Of a DNA stretch of 5,530 nt, positions 1 to 5,530 are shown piece by piece. The notes under the pieces are model-generated. The model was not told where the DNA came from and did no database searches. It worked only from the letters and a program-made list of their open reading frames with translations. This stretch comes from Dongia_A sp964542425 (GTDB taxonomy: Bacteria > Pseudomonadota > Alphaproteobacteria > Dongiales > Dongiaceae), in assembly GCA_964542425.1 (NCBI GenBank), contig CAZIUB010000014.1, positions 1-5,530 of the forward strand. The letters are read 5' to 3'. Position 1 is the first letter of the stretch. Each line of letters opens with the position of its first letter. The position numbers were made by a program, and so were the translations under genes.

Positions 1-249
1 ATTGCCGGGCTCGATCAGCCTGGCGGCGGCCTTGGACATGAGGGGTGCCGGGTCGGCCTTCAACAGCCGCTCGATCGCGGCCTCGGCAATCGCGTCGCGG
101 TTGGCGCCGTCCTTGGGCACCATGTCCAGGAGCAGGACCGGCACGCCGGCATTGGCGATCTGGGCGGCGATGCCGCTGCCCATAACGCCCGCGCCGATGA
201 TGCAAGCGCGCTTGATGGAGGCGCCGGGGCCACTCGCCGGCGTGCTCAC
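1..249 (-). CDS. 3-hydroxyacyl-CoA dehydrogenase, probable FadN/FadB-type bifunctional protein (N-terminal 83 residues, truncated by window edge)
   Basis: The product should oxidise L-3-hydroxyacyl-CoA to 3-ketoacyl-CoA with NAD+ in cytoplasmic beta-oxidation. Reading the minus strand from a GTG at 249-247 gives 83 open codons up to the window edge. After an 11-residue leader comes a Rossmann strand and the dinucleotide-binding motif GAGVMGSG (residues 19-26). Asp42 closes the second strand, which fits a preference for NAD. The stretch DPAPLMSKAAARLIEPGN (66-83) resembles FadN-like proteins, which carry the dehydrogenase domain first and an enoyl-CoA hydratase domain after it; the second domain is inferred because it lies outside the window. 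The GTG start overlaps the thiolase stop as GTGA and has GGAGG four bases upstream (254-258). No in-frame ATG precedes the Rossmann motif, so GTG is the only sensible start. A stand-alone dehydrogenase of about 300 residues remains possible. Confidence 0.87.
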   Translation of the reverse strand, partial: MSTPASGPGASIKRACIIGAGVMGSGIAAQIANAGVPVLLLDMVPKDGANRDAIAEAAIERLLKADPAPLMSKAAARLIEPGN

Positions 250-1382
250 ACTGCCTCCAGGATGGTGGCGATGCCCTGCCCGCCGCCGATGCATTGCGTG
301 GCCAGCGCGAATTGCTTGCCCTCGCGCTGCAAGATCTGCGCCGCCTTGCCGGTGATCCGCGCGCCGGTCGCACCCAGCGGATGGCCAAGCGCGATGGCGC
401 CGCCGTCGATGTTGGTCTTTTCCGGATCCAGCTTGAGATCGCGCAAACAGGCCAAGGCCTGGGAGGCGAAGGCCTCGTTCAATTCGGCGACATCGATGTC
501 CGAGATCGAGATTCCGGCCCGCTTGAGCGCCTTCTCCGTCGCCACCACCGGGCCGATGCCCATGATCTCGGGCGCGCAGCCGGCAACCGCGATCGCCTTC
601 ACCCGGGCAATCGGCTTCAACCCATGCGCCTTGGCGTATTCCGCCGAAACCACCAGGCAGGCGCTAGCACCATCGGTCAAGGGCGAGGAGGTGCCGGCGG
701 TCACCGTCCCGGTCTCCTCGAAGGCGGGTTTCAACCCGGCCAGGCCCTCAGGCGTGGAATCCTCGCGGATGCATCCGTCGCTGTTGATGGTTTCCGTGGC
801 CGTGGTGATGGCCACGATCTCGTCCTTGAACTTGGCCCCTTGGCGCGCGGCGGTGGCGCGGCGCTGGCTCGTGAGGGCGAATTCCTCCTGCTCCTTGCGC
901 TCGATCTTGTAGCGCCGGGCGAGGTTCTCGGCGGTGATGCCCATCGACATGTAGGCGCCCGGAACCGCTTCGGCCAGATCGGGATTGGGCAGCGGATTGA
1001 ACCCCATCATCGGCACCCGGCTCATGGATTCGACGCCCGCGCAAATGAAGACATGGCCGGATTTGAGCGCGATCGCGCCGGCGGCGATGTGGATGGATTG
1101 CATGGACGAGCCGCAGAACCGGTTGACGGTCGTGCCCGCGACCGATTGCGGCAATCCGGCCAGGAGTGCCACCAGGCGCGCCATGTTCAGGCCCTGCTCG
1201 CCCTCGGGAAAGGCACAGCCGAGGATCAGATCCTCGATATCGGCCTCGGGGATGCCGCTGCTCTTGACCAGCGCCTTGACCACGCTCGCGGTCAGGTCGT
1301 CCGGCCGCACGCGGGCCAGCGCGCCCTTGGACGCGAAGTGGAAGGGCGAACGAGCATAGCCCACGATCAGCGCCTCGGTCAT
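246..1382 (-). CDS. fadA: 3-ketoacyl-CoA thiolase / acetyl-CoA C-acyltransferase (FadA-like)
   Basis: This enzyme cleaves 3-ketoacyl-CoA with CoA to give acetyl-CoA and a shortened acyl-CoA, the last step of each beta-oxidation cycle; it acts in the cytoplasm. The 378-residue product carries all thiolase landmarks. The nucleophilic Cys90 lies in NRFCGSSMQS (88-97), NEAFA is at 302-306, His334 is in GHPLGATG (333-340), and the second catalytic Cys364 is in CIGGGQG (364-370). The length is slightly below the usual 390-400, but no catalytic block is missing. The ATG at 1382-1380 overlaps the ligase stop as ATGA and has a good AAGGAG eight bases upstream (1391-1396), so the start is well supported. 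The stop overlaps the GTG of the dehydrogenase. The position between a ligase and a hydroxyacyl-CoA dehydrogenase favours a degradative thiolase over a biosynthetic acetoacetyl-CoA thiolase. The chain length used cannot be read from the sequence. Confidence 0.94.
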   Translation of the reverse strand: MTEALIVGYARSPFHFASKGALARVRPDDLTASVVKALVKSSGIPEADIEDLILGCAFPEGEQGLNMARLVALLAGLPQSVAGTTVNRFCGSSMQSIHIAAGAIALKSGHVFICAGVESMSRVPMMGFNPLPNPDLAEAVPGAYMSMGITAENLARRYKIERKEQEEFALTSQRRATAARQGAKFKDEIVAITTATETINSDGCIREDSTPEGLAGLKPAFEETGTVTAGTSSPLTDGASACLVVSAEYAKAHGLKPIARVKAIAVAGCAPEIMGIGPVVATEKALKRAGISISDIDVAELNEAFASQALACLRDLKLDPEKTNIDGGAIALGHPLGATGARITGKAAQILQREGKQFALATQCIGGGQGIATILEAV

Positions 1383-3079
1383 GAAGGGGTCTCCTTGTCC
1401 GCCTTGTCCCGCTCTTCCTCGATCAGCACCTTCTTCTGGATCTTGCCGACCGCGGTCTTCGGCAGTTCGGCACGAAATTCGATGATCTTGGGTATTTCGA
1501 TCCGGGACAGCTTGTCGCTGAGGAAATCACCGAGCTCCTGGGCATTCAACACGCGATCCTGCTTCAGCGCCACTACCGCCTTGACCGTCTGGCCGCGATA
1601 GGGGTCGCCCACGCCGATGACCGCGCATTCCATGACCGCCGGATGCAGATAGATCGCCTCCTCGACGTTGCGCGGATAGATCTTGAATCCAGAGGCGATG
1701 ATCATCTCCTTCAGCCGGTCGGTGATGAATACGTAGCCCTCATCGTCCATCCGTCCCACATCGCCGGTGTGGAGCCGCCCATCGATGATGGTTTCGGCGG
1801 TGGCGTCTGGCCGATTCCAATAGCCCAGCATCACTTGCGGGCCGCGAAAGGTCAACTCGCCGATCTGGTCCACGCCCAGCACCGTGCGCCGGTCCTCCAG
1901 CGACACGATCTCGCAGATGGTGCCGGGCACCGGCAGGCCGATCGAGCCGGGCTTGTTTTTGCCGCTGACCGGTCCGATGCAGGTCACGGGCGAGGCCTCG
2001 GACAATCCGTAGCCTTCCACGATCCGGGCACCCGTGCGCCGTTCGAAGGCGTTGCGCACCTCCATCGGCAAGGGCGCGCCCCCGGAAATGATTATCCGCA
2101 GGGACGATAGGTCGAAATTCTCGACTCCCGGGGTGTTGTTGAGCGCGGTGAACAGCGTCGGCACCGCGCACAAGGCCGTCGGTCTCTTGTTCGCGATCAG
2201 CTTCAGCAACCCTTCCGCCTCGAAGCGGGGCACCAGTACCATTTCCGCGCCGACCGACAAGGACCAGTTCATGACGCAGGTCATGGCGAAGGAATGGAAC
2301 AGCGGCAGGATGCCGATCGAGCGCGTGGCGGCACTGGGCACGGCACCGAACCAGCGCGTCACCTGCTTGGCGTTGGCGTGGACGTTGGCGTGGGTGAGTG
2401 CCGCACCCTTGGGCACGCCGGTGGTGCCGCCGGTGTATTGCAGCAGCGCGACCGTGGTCAGCGGATCGCATTCGACCAGTGGCAACTTCCCGTCGTTGTC
2501 GATGACTTGGGTGTATTTCACGAAGCGCGGATCGCCCGAGACCTTGGCGGTCTCGTTCGAAGTGACGAAGGGGGCCAGCAGATTCTTGGGGAAGGGCAAC
2601 GACCTTGCCAGCGAACCGACGATAATACGCCGCAAGGTCGTGCGCTCGAATTGGGGGCGGAGCTTGGCCACCAGCATCTCGCGATCGAGCGTCACCATGA
2701 TGGTGACACCGGCATCCAGGATCTGATGCTCGATCTCGCGATCGGCGTAAAGCGGGTTGAAGTTCACCACCACGCCGCCCGCCTTCAGAACGGCGAAATA
2801 GGCGACGACGAAGTAATGGCAATTGGGCAGGAACAGCCCGACCCGACCGCCGATTTCAAGGCCGAGTTCGCGCATGCCCTTGGCCATGTGATTGGCTTGG
2901 GCATGGATCTCGGCGAAGCTCCAACGCCGACCCAGGAAATCGATGCAGGGCCTTGCGCCAAATTGCGCCACCGCGTGGTCGAGAATGGTCGGGACAGGCT
3001 TGGGCGCAATCGGGGCCGCCCAATCGATTCCGGCGGGATAGGATGCAAGCCAGCGATGCGCCGCGTTGATTGTCGTCAT
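1379..3079 (-). CDS. fadD: long-chain fatty acid-CoA ligase (FadD-like, AMP-forming)
   Basis: This enzyme activates a free fatty acid to acyl-CoA through an acyl-adenylate, using ATP and CoA; it is the entry step to beta-oxidation and is usually cytoplasmic or loosely membrane-associated. The 566-residue protein is a full-length ANL-superfamily adenylating enzyme. It shows the ATP-binding loop YTGGTTGVPKGA (215-226), the YGLSE motif (357-361), the ribose-contacting TGD (438-440), the hinge segment DRLKEMI (454-460), and the C-terminal catalytic Lys546 in PKTAVGKIQKK. The opening SYPAGIDW, followed by PCIDFLGRRWSF, resembles FadD-type ligases of alphaproteobacteria. The ATG at 3079-3077 has only a modest Shine-Dalgarno match (AAGG, then GCGTAATTC to the start). 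It is the first gene of the operon and its TGA overlaps the thiolase ATG. The family also includes medium-chain and dicarboxylate-CoA ligases such as pimeloyl-CoA ligase, so the exact substrate is uncertain. Confidence 0.92.
   Translation of the reverse strand: MTTINAAHRWLASYPAGIDWAAPIAPKPVPTILDHAVAQFGARPCIDFLGRRWSFAEIHAQANHMAKGMRELGLEIGGRVGLFLPNCHYFVVAYFAVLKAGGVVVNFNPLYADREIEHQILDAGVTIMVTLDREMLVAKLRPQFERTTLRRIIVGSLARSLPFPKNLLAPFVTSNETAKVSGDPRFVKYTQVIDNDGKLPLVECDPLTTVALLQYTGGTTGVPKGAALTHANVHANAKQVTRWFGAVPSAATRSIGILPLFHSFAMTCVMNWSLSVGAEMVLVPRFEAEGLLKLIANKRPTALCAVPTLFTALNNTPGVENFDLSSLRIIISGGAPLPMEVRNAFERRTGARIVEGYGLSEASPVTCIGPVSGKNKPGSIGLPVPGTICEIVSLEDRRTVLGVDQIGELTFRGPQVMLGYWNRPDATAETIIDGRLHTGDVGRMDDEGYVFITDRLKEMIIASGFKIYPRNVEEAIYLHPAVMECAVIGVGDPYRGQTVKAVVALKQDRVLNAQELGDFLSDKLSRIEIPKIIEFRAELPKTAVGKIQKKVLIEEERDKADKETPS
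1391..1396 (-). promoter_or_regulatory. ribosome binding site of the thiolase gene
   Basis: On the minus strand this reads AAGGAG, eight bases before the thiolase ATG and inside the 3' end of the ligase gene. It fixes the thiolase start at the ATGA overlap. It also suggests that ribosomes can load independently here as well as by re-initiation after the ligase stop. Confidence 0.75.
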
Positions 3080-3164
3080 GAATTACGCCTTGCCCCCAAT
3101 CGGCCATCGCTGAATTTCCAGCGCAGGGCCGCATTGTCTCGGCCAATCGGCAACGAATAGTTAA

Positions 3165-3186
3165 TTTTCCCCGAATCCGGGGAGAA
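3165..3186. repeat. hairpin-forming inverted repeat (possible terminator or operator)
   Basis: The arms TTTTCCCCG and CGGGGAGAA flank a 4-base loop AATC, giving nine pairs with one G-T wobble and a five-pair GC core. It sits 45 bases past the SDR stop and about 85 bases before the ligase start. No run of T follows the stem on either strand; the minus strand continues AAAATTAACTATT. An efficient intrinsic terminator is therefore not clearly supported, and an operator for a dimeric regulator is an equal possibility. Confidence 0.45.
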
Positions 3187-3212
3187 TAGCCAGGGGCAAG
3201 AGGTTAGGTGCC

Positions 3213-3231
3213 ATCACAGCCAATCACAGCC
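3213..3231. repeat. short tandem repeat, 10-base unit ATCACAGCCA
   Basis: ATCACAGCCA is followed directly by ATCACAGCC, nearly two exact copies, ending at the base next to the SDR stop codon. It may be a simple slippage duplication; no function is evident. Confidence 0.5.
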
Positions 3232-4014
3232 TTATCGCCAGCGCTGGATCACCCTTTCGGCGGCCATGGTCACCAGGCGCCGGGGCAGGAACCTGGCGGC
3301 GGCGGCGGCCAGATAGTTGCTGGACCCGACGACATGGACCCGGCGCCTGCCCAAGGCCACCAGGCCCTCGCGCGCGACGCGCTCGGCCGAGTGGATGGCG
3401 CTTCCCACCGGCTGCCCGACATTCGCCCGATCGAAGAATCGCGTTTCGGTCGCCCCCGGGCAAAGCGCCAGGATGTCGACCGGGGCGCTGCTCATCTCTT
3501 CCGCCAGGCCTTCCGCGAAATGGAGCAGGAAGGCCTTGGTCGCGGCATAGATCGCGAAATAGGGGATCGGCATGAAGGCCGCCGTGCTGGAAACCATGAC
3601 GATGCCGCAGCGTGTCCCCACGGATTTCGCGCGCTTGACCATCGCCGGAAGGAGTGCCCGGGTGATCTCGACCGCCGCCAGCACGTTGACCAGCACCATG
3701 TCGCGCGCGCGCTCCTCCGAGGTGTCCACGACCGGGCCCAGCCACCCGAGACCGGCATTATTGATGAGAAGATCGATGGGCTGATCGAGCCCTGCCGCGA
3801 TCACGCTGGCGCGGCCCTCGGGCGTGGCCAGATCGGCGATGACGATCCGGACCGGGCGGCCGCCCGGCGCCAGTTCCGCGGCGAGCTTGCCCAGCGCCTC
3901 GCGATCGCGCCCGGTCAAGAGCAGAGCGGTCGATTTCGGGAGTGCGCGCGCAAACGCCGCCCCGATCCCGCTCGAGGCGCCTGTCACCAGCGCGCATCGC
4001 CATTGCTTATTCAT
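3232..4014 (-). CDS. short-chain dehydrogenase/reductase, classical SDR (DltE/YdfG-like)
   Basis: This is an NAD(P)-dependent oxidoreductase acting on an unidentified alcohol or carbonyl substrate. The 260-residue protein has the complete classical SDR set: cofactor loop TGASSGIG (11-18), Asp61 in ADL, NNAG (85-88), Asn110, catalytic Ser143, Tyr156 and Lys160 (YAATK), and the PG motif in CPGATET (185-191). TGRD after the second strand (34-37), with Arg36, is compatible with NADP preference. The C-terminal tail is basic and amphipathic (FLPRRLVTMAAERVIQRWR); some relatives are membrane-associated, but no transmembrane segment is clear. The ATG at 4014-4012 has TGAGGG ten bases upstream. The gene lies upstream of the beta-oxidation operon on the same strand but is separated by 152 bases, so a role in lipid metabolism is only a guess. 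It is divergent from phosphoglycerate kinase. Confidence 0.9.
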   Translation of the reverse strand: MNKQWRCALVTGASSGIGAAFARALPKSTALLLTGRDREALGKLAAELAPGGRPVRIVIADLATPEGRASVIAAGLDQPIDLLINNAGLGWLGPVVDTSEERARDMVLVNVLAAVEITRALLPAMVKRAKSVGTRCGIVMVSSTAAFMPIPYFAIYAATKAFLLHFAEGLAEEMSSAPVDILALCPGATETRFFDRANVGQPVGSAIHSAERVAREGLVALGRRRVHVVGSSNYLAAAAARFLPRRLVTMAAERVIQRWR

Positions 4015-4144
4015 TGTTGCTTGGCCCTCAACTCATGGATTGTCGCGATGATAGGCGGTCGGCCCGGCGCCTGGCCATTGCAATTCACTCATCGATGTGA
4101 CAAATCCGCCCAACCCGGACAAGGACCCACCCCGAGACTTCTTC
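4015..4144. promoter_or_regulatory. divergent intergenic region between the SDR gene and pgk
   Basis: These 130 bases separate two outward-facing genes and so must hold, or lie close to, promoters for both. A CATCGATG palindrome is at 4090-4097. On the plus strand TTGCAA (from about 4078) is followed 17 bases later by CAAATC, a poor -10 match, so no promoter is assigned. The tract is somewhat less GC-rich than the flanking genes in its middle (4078-4106). Confidence 0.4.
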
Positions 4145-5341
4145 ATGGCGGATTTTGCGACCCTCGATCAACTGGATGTGCGGGGCAAACGCGTGCTGGT
4201 GCGCTGCGATTTGAACGTGCCGATGCAAGAGGGAAGGGTGACGGACGCAACCCGGATCGAACGCTCGGCCCAGACTCTCGATGAACTGGCGAAGAAGGGC
4301 GCCCGAATCATCATCCTGTCGCATTTCGGCAGGCCCAAGGGCAGGCCCGATCCGGCGTTTTCGTTGCGTCCCCTGGTGGGGCCGATCGAAAGCTCGCTCG
4401 GCGGACGCAAGGTCGCCTTCGCCAAGGATTGCGTGGGTCCCGAGGCCGAGATCGCGGTGGCATCGCTGAAGGGCGGCGAAGTGCTGCTGCTGGAAAATTT
4501 GCGCTTTCATGCGGAAGAGGAAGCGAACAACCCGGAATTTGCGCGAGCGCTGGCGGCTTTGGGCGAGATCTATGTGAACGATGCCTTTTCCTGCGCCCAT
4601 AGGGCCCATGCCTCGACCGAGGCCATCGCGAGATTGCTCCCCTGTGCCGCCGGCAGGCTGATGCAGGCCGAGCTTGACCATTTGCATGCGGCGCTGGAGA
4701 AGCCCCGGCGCCCCTTGATGGCGATCGTGGGTGGGGCCAAGGTTTCGACCAAGCTAGAACTCCTCGGCAATCTGGTGGCCAAGGTCGATCTTCTGGCGAT
4801 CGGTGGCGGCATGGCCAACACCTTTCTGTTCGGGAAAGGCCATGAGATCGGCAAATCGCTGGCCGAGCGCGACTTGGCCGATACGGCGCGTGCCATCCTG
4901 GCCAAGGCCGAAAATGGCAACTGCCGAATTCTGCTGCCGGTCGATGCAATCGCGGCCACCGAGTTCAAGGCCAATGCCCCTCACGAGACGGTGGCAATCG
5001 ATCGCGTGGGTCACGATCGCATGATCCTGGATGTGGGCCCGGCGACTGTGGCCGGGATCGCGAGCGAGATGGAATCCTGCCGGACCCTGGTTTGGAACGG
5101 ACCCCTGGGTGCCTTCGAGACCCCGCCCTTCGACCGGGGCACGGTGGCAATCGCGCGCAAGGCGGCGCGGCTGACCAAGGACGGCGAGCTCTTGTCGTTC
5201 GCCGGCGGAGGCGACACCGTGGCGGCCCTTGCGCAGGCGGGCGCGATGGTGGATTTTTCCTACGTCTCGACCGCCGGCGGGGCATTCCTGGAATGGCTCG
5301 AGGGCAAGGAATTGCCGGGGGTGGCGGCACTCAGGCGATAA
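4145..5341 (+). CDS. pgk: phosphoglycerate kinase
   Basis: This enzyme transfers phosphate between 1,3-bisphosphoglycerate and ADP in glycolysis, and runs in reverse in gluconeogenesis and the Calvin cycle; it is a cytoplasmic monomer. From the ATG at 4145 the protein has 398 residues, the normal family length. N-domain substrate residues are in RCDLNVP (20-26), Arg37, HFGRPKG (60-66), Arg120 (ENLRFH) and Arg153 (AHRAHAST). Nucleotide-domain landmarks are GGAKVSTKLELLGNL (196-210), GGGMANTF (220-227), WNGPLGAFE (317-325), GGGDT (354-358) and STAGGAFLEWLEG (375-387). The reading frame continues upstream to a GTG at 4097, which would add 16 proline- and charge-rich residues. I prefer the ATG because homologues start near MxxFxTLDDLD and no Shine-Dalgarno precedes the GTG, though the site before the ATG is also weak. 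Neither gap nor fba is next to it here. Cys21 replaces the more common Val in RVDLNVP. Confidence 0.96.
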   Translation: MADFATLDQLDVRGKRVLVRCDLNVPMQEGRVTDATRIERSAQTLDELAKKGARIIILSHFGRPKGRPDPAFSLRPLVGPIESSLGGRKVAFAKDCVGPEAEIAVASLKGGEVLLLENLRFHAEEEANNPEFARALAALGEIYVNDAFSCAHRAHASTEAIARLLPCAAGRLMQAELDHLHAALEKPRRPLMAIVGGAKVSTKLELLGNLVAKVDLLAIGGGMANTFLFGKGHEIGKSLAERDLADTARAILAKAENGNCRILLPVDAIAATEFKANAPHETVAIDRVGHDRMILDVGPATVAGIASEMESCRTLVWNGPLGAFETPPFDRGTVAIARKAARLTKDGELLSFAGGGDTVAALAQAGAMVDFSYVSTAGGAFLEWLEGKELPGVAALRR

Positions 5342-5355
5342 CACCAGCCAGCGCG

Positions 5356-5399
5356 GGCCTTGCCGAGCCGCGGCGCGTGGGCCAAACTCATTCAAGGCC
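5356..5399. repeat. inverted repeat downstream of pgk
   Basis: GGCCTTG (5356-5362) and CAAGGCC (5393-5399) are perfect 7-base inverted arms around a 30-base loop, starting 14 bases after the pgk stop. No T tract follows, so it is not a typical intrinsic terminator. The right arm runs into the presumed IS left end and the pairing may be chance. Confidence 0.35.
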
Positions 5400-5456
5400 A
5401 CCTCTAAAAACCCCCTGTTCCGCGGGATAGATTTCTGATTCAGTGATTCCAGCAGC

Positions 5457-5463
5457 AAAGGAG
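5457..5463 (+). promoter_or_regulatory. strong ribosome binding site of the transposase gene
   Basis: AAAGGAG lies six bases before the ATG at 5470. This is the best Shine-Dalgarno in the window and decides the start of an otherwise very short partial reading frame. Confidence 0.8.
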
Positions 5464-5469
5464 TCGCCG

Positions 5470-5530
5470 ATGGCGAACCAGCCAGGATTTTTCGACGTTC
5501 AGGACAGGTACGCGGCGCTGAGCCGGGCGG
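5470..5530 (+). CDS. IS5-family transposase (N-terminal 20 residues, truncated by window edge)
   Basis: The full protein would be a DDE transposase that cuts and joins the ends of its own insertion sequence. Only 20 codons are visible, starting MANQPGFFDVQDRYAALS. The pattern PGFFD, then an Arg, then LS is what I recall from the N-terminus of many IS5-family transposases (the InsH N-terminal / DUF772 group). None of the DDE catalytic residues are in view, and whether the gene is intact is unknown. The strong Shine-Dalgarno six bases upstream and the probable terminal repeat at about 5396 support a real gene start. It is oriented in the same direction as pgk. Confidence 0.72.
   Translation, partial: MANQPGFFDVQDRYAALSRA

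Larger units (their letters stand above)
3080..3231 (-). promoter_or_regulatory. intergenic region between the SDR gene and the beta-oxidation operon; probable operon promoter/operator
   Basis: This 152-base gap lies downstream of the SDR stop and upstream of the ligase start, both on the minus strand, and holds no plausible gene. It contains a strong inverted repeat (3165-3186) and a smaller one, GGCCG and CGGCC around an 8-base loop (3127-3144). It also has CCAATCGGC twice in direct orientation (3096-3104, 3143-3151) and a 10-base tandem repeat just after the SDR stop (3213-3231). A weak AT-rich candidate for a -10 element, TAACTA on the minus strand, lies beside the large hairpin, but the -35 match is poor, so I do not fix a promoter position. 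A promoter is inferred from the break in gene spacing. Confidence 0.4.
5396..5530 (+). mobile_element. left end of an IS5-family insertion sequence (partial, boundary approximate)
   Basis: About 55 bases after pgk the sequence changes from GC-rich spacer to GGCCACCTCTAAAAACCCCC (5396-5415), which has the look of an IS5-family terminal repeat. A short AT-richer leader and a transposase start follow. The family is assigned from the transposase N-terminus. The exact terminal base and the target duplication cannot be fixed because the right end is outside the window. Confidence 0.6.

Noticed and set aside
294..1601. Long open frame of 435 codons on the plus strand, antisense to the thiolase and ligase genes
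   Set aside because: It is low-complexity in Gly, Arg, Asp and His, shows no recognisable motif, and overlaps a gene with full catalytic signatures. Such frames are expected opposite GC-rich genes.
1740..2822. Open frame of 360 codons on the minus strand inside the ligase gene in another frame
   Set aside because: It is an Arg/His-rich shadow typical of high GC; the overlapping frame encodes the full adenylating-enzyme motif set.
2294..3160. Open frame of 288 codons on the plus strand opposite the ligase and the operon gap
   Set aside because: It is an antisense shadow of a well-supported ligase, with no motif and no Shine-Dalgarno.
3165..3186. Confident intrinsic terminator for the SDR gene
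   Set aside because: The stem is good but no run of T follows on either strand, so it is reported only as an inverted repeat.
3208..4284. Open frame of 358 codons on the plus strand crossing the SDR gene, the divergent gap and the start of pgk
   Set aside because: It is antisense to a clear SDR and overlaps pgk out of frame; its composition is shadow-like and it has no domain.
4754..5458. Open frame of 234 codons on the minus strand opposite pgk and the IS leader
   Set aside because: It is antisense to conserved Pgk motifs and shows no independent coding evidence.
1..5530. tRNA, rRNA, CRISPR array, toxin-antitoxin pair or phage-defence cassette
   Set aside because: I saw no regularly spaced repeats, no tRNA-like arms, and no small-gene pairs; nearly all of the window is accounted for by six metabolic or transposition genes and their spacers.

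Overview
The window looks like chromosomal DNA of a GC-rich proteobacterium, most likely an alphaproteobacterium of the Rhodospirillales type. This rests on high GC, strong GC3 bias, and the character of the phosphoglycerate kinase and acyl-CoA ligase as I remember those families; no search was run. The content is mostly ordinary core metabolism. I found no convincing undescribed system.

Positions 1-3079 (minus strand) hold a compact beta-oxidation operon. In transcription order it encodes a FadD-like acyl-CoA ligase (3079-1379), a FadA-like 3-ketoacyl-CoA thiolase (1382-246), and the start of a 3-hydroxyacyl-CoA dehydrogenase, probably a FadN/FadB-type bifunctional protein (249 to the window edge). 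The genes are joined by two 4-base stop/start overlaps (ATGA, then GTGA). Together the products activate a free acid to its CoA thioester, oxidise the 3-hydroxyacyl-CoA and cleave the 3-ketoacyl-CoA. The acyl-CoA dehydrogenase step is not in the window.

Positions 3080-3231 are a 152-base gap with a hairpin-forming inverted repeat, a smaller inverted repeat and short direct repeats. It probably holds the operon promoter or operator, the end of the upstream transcript, or both. Positions 3232-4014 (minus strand) encode a classical short-chain dehydrogenase/reductase of unknown substrate.

Positions 4015-4144 are a divergent intergenic region. Positions 4145-5341 (plus strand) encode a complete phosphoglycerate kinase of the glycolysis/Calvin-cycle pathway. 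It is followed by about 55 bases with no clear terminator. From roughly 5396 the sequence appears to enter the left end of an IS5-family insertion sequence, whose transposase starts at 5470 behind a strong Shine-Dalgarno site and runs off the window.
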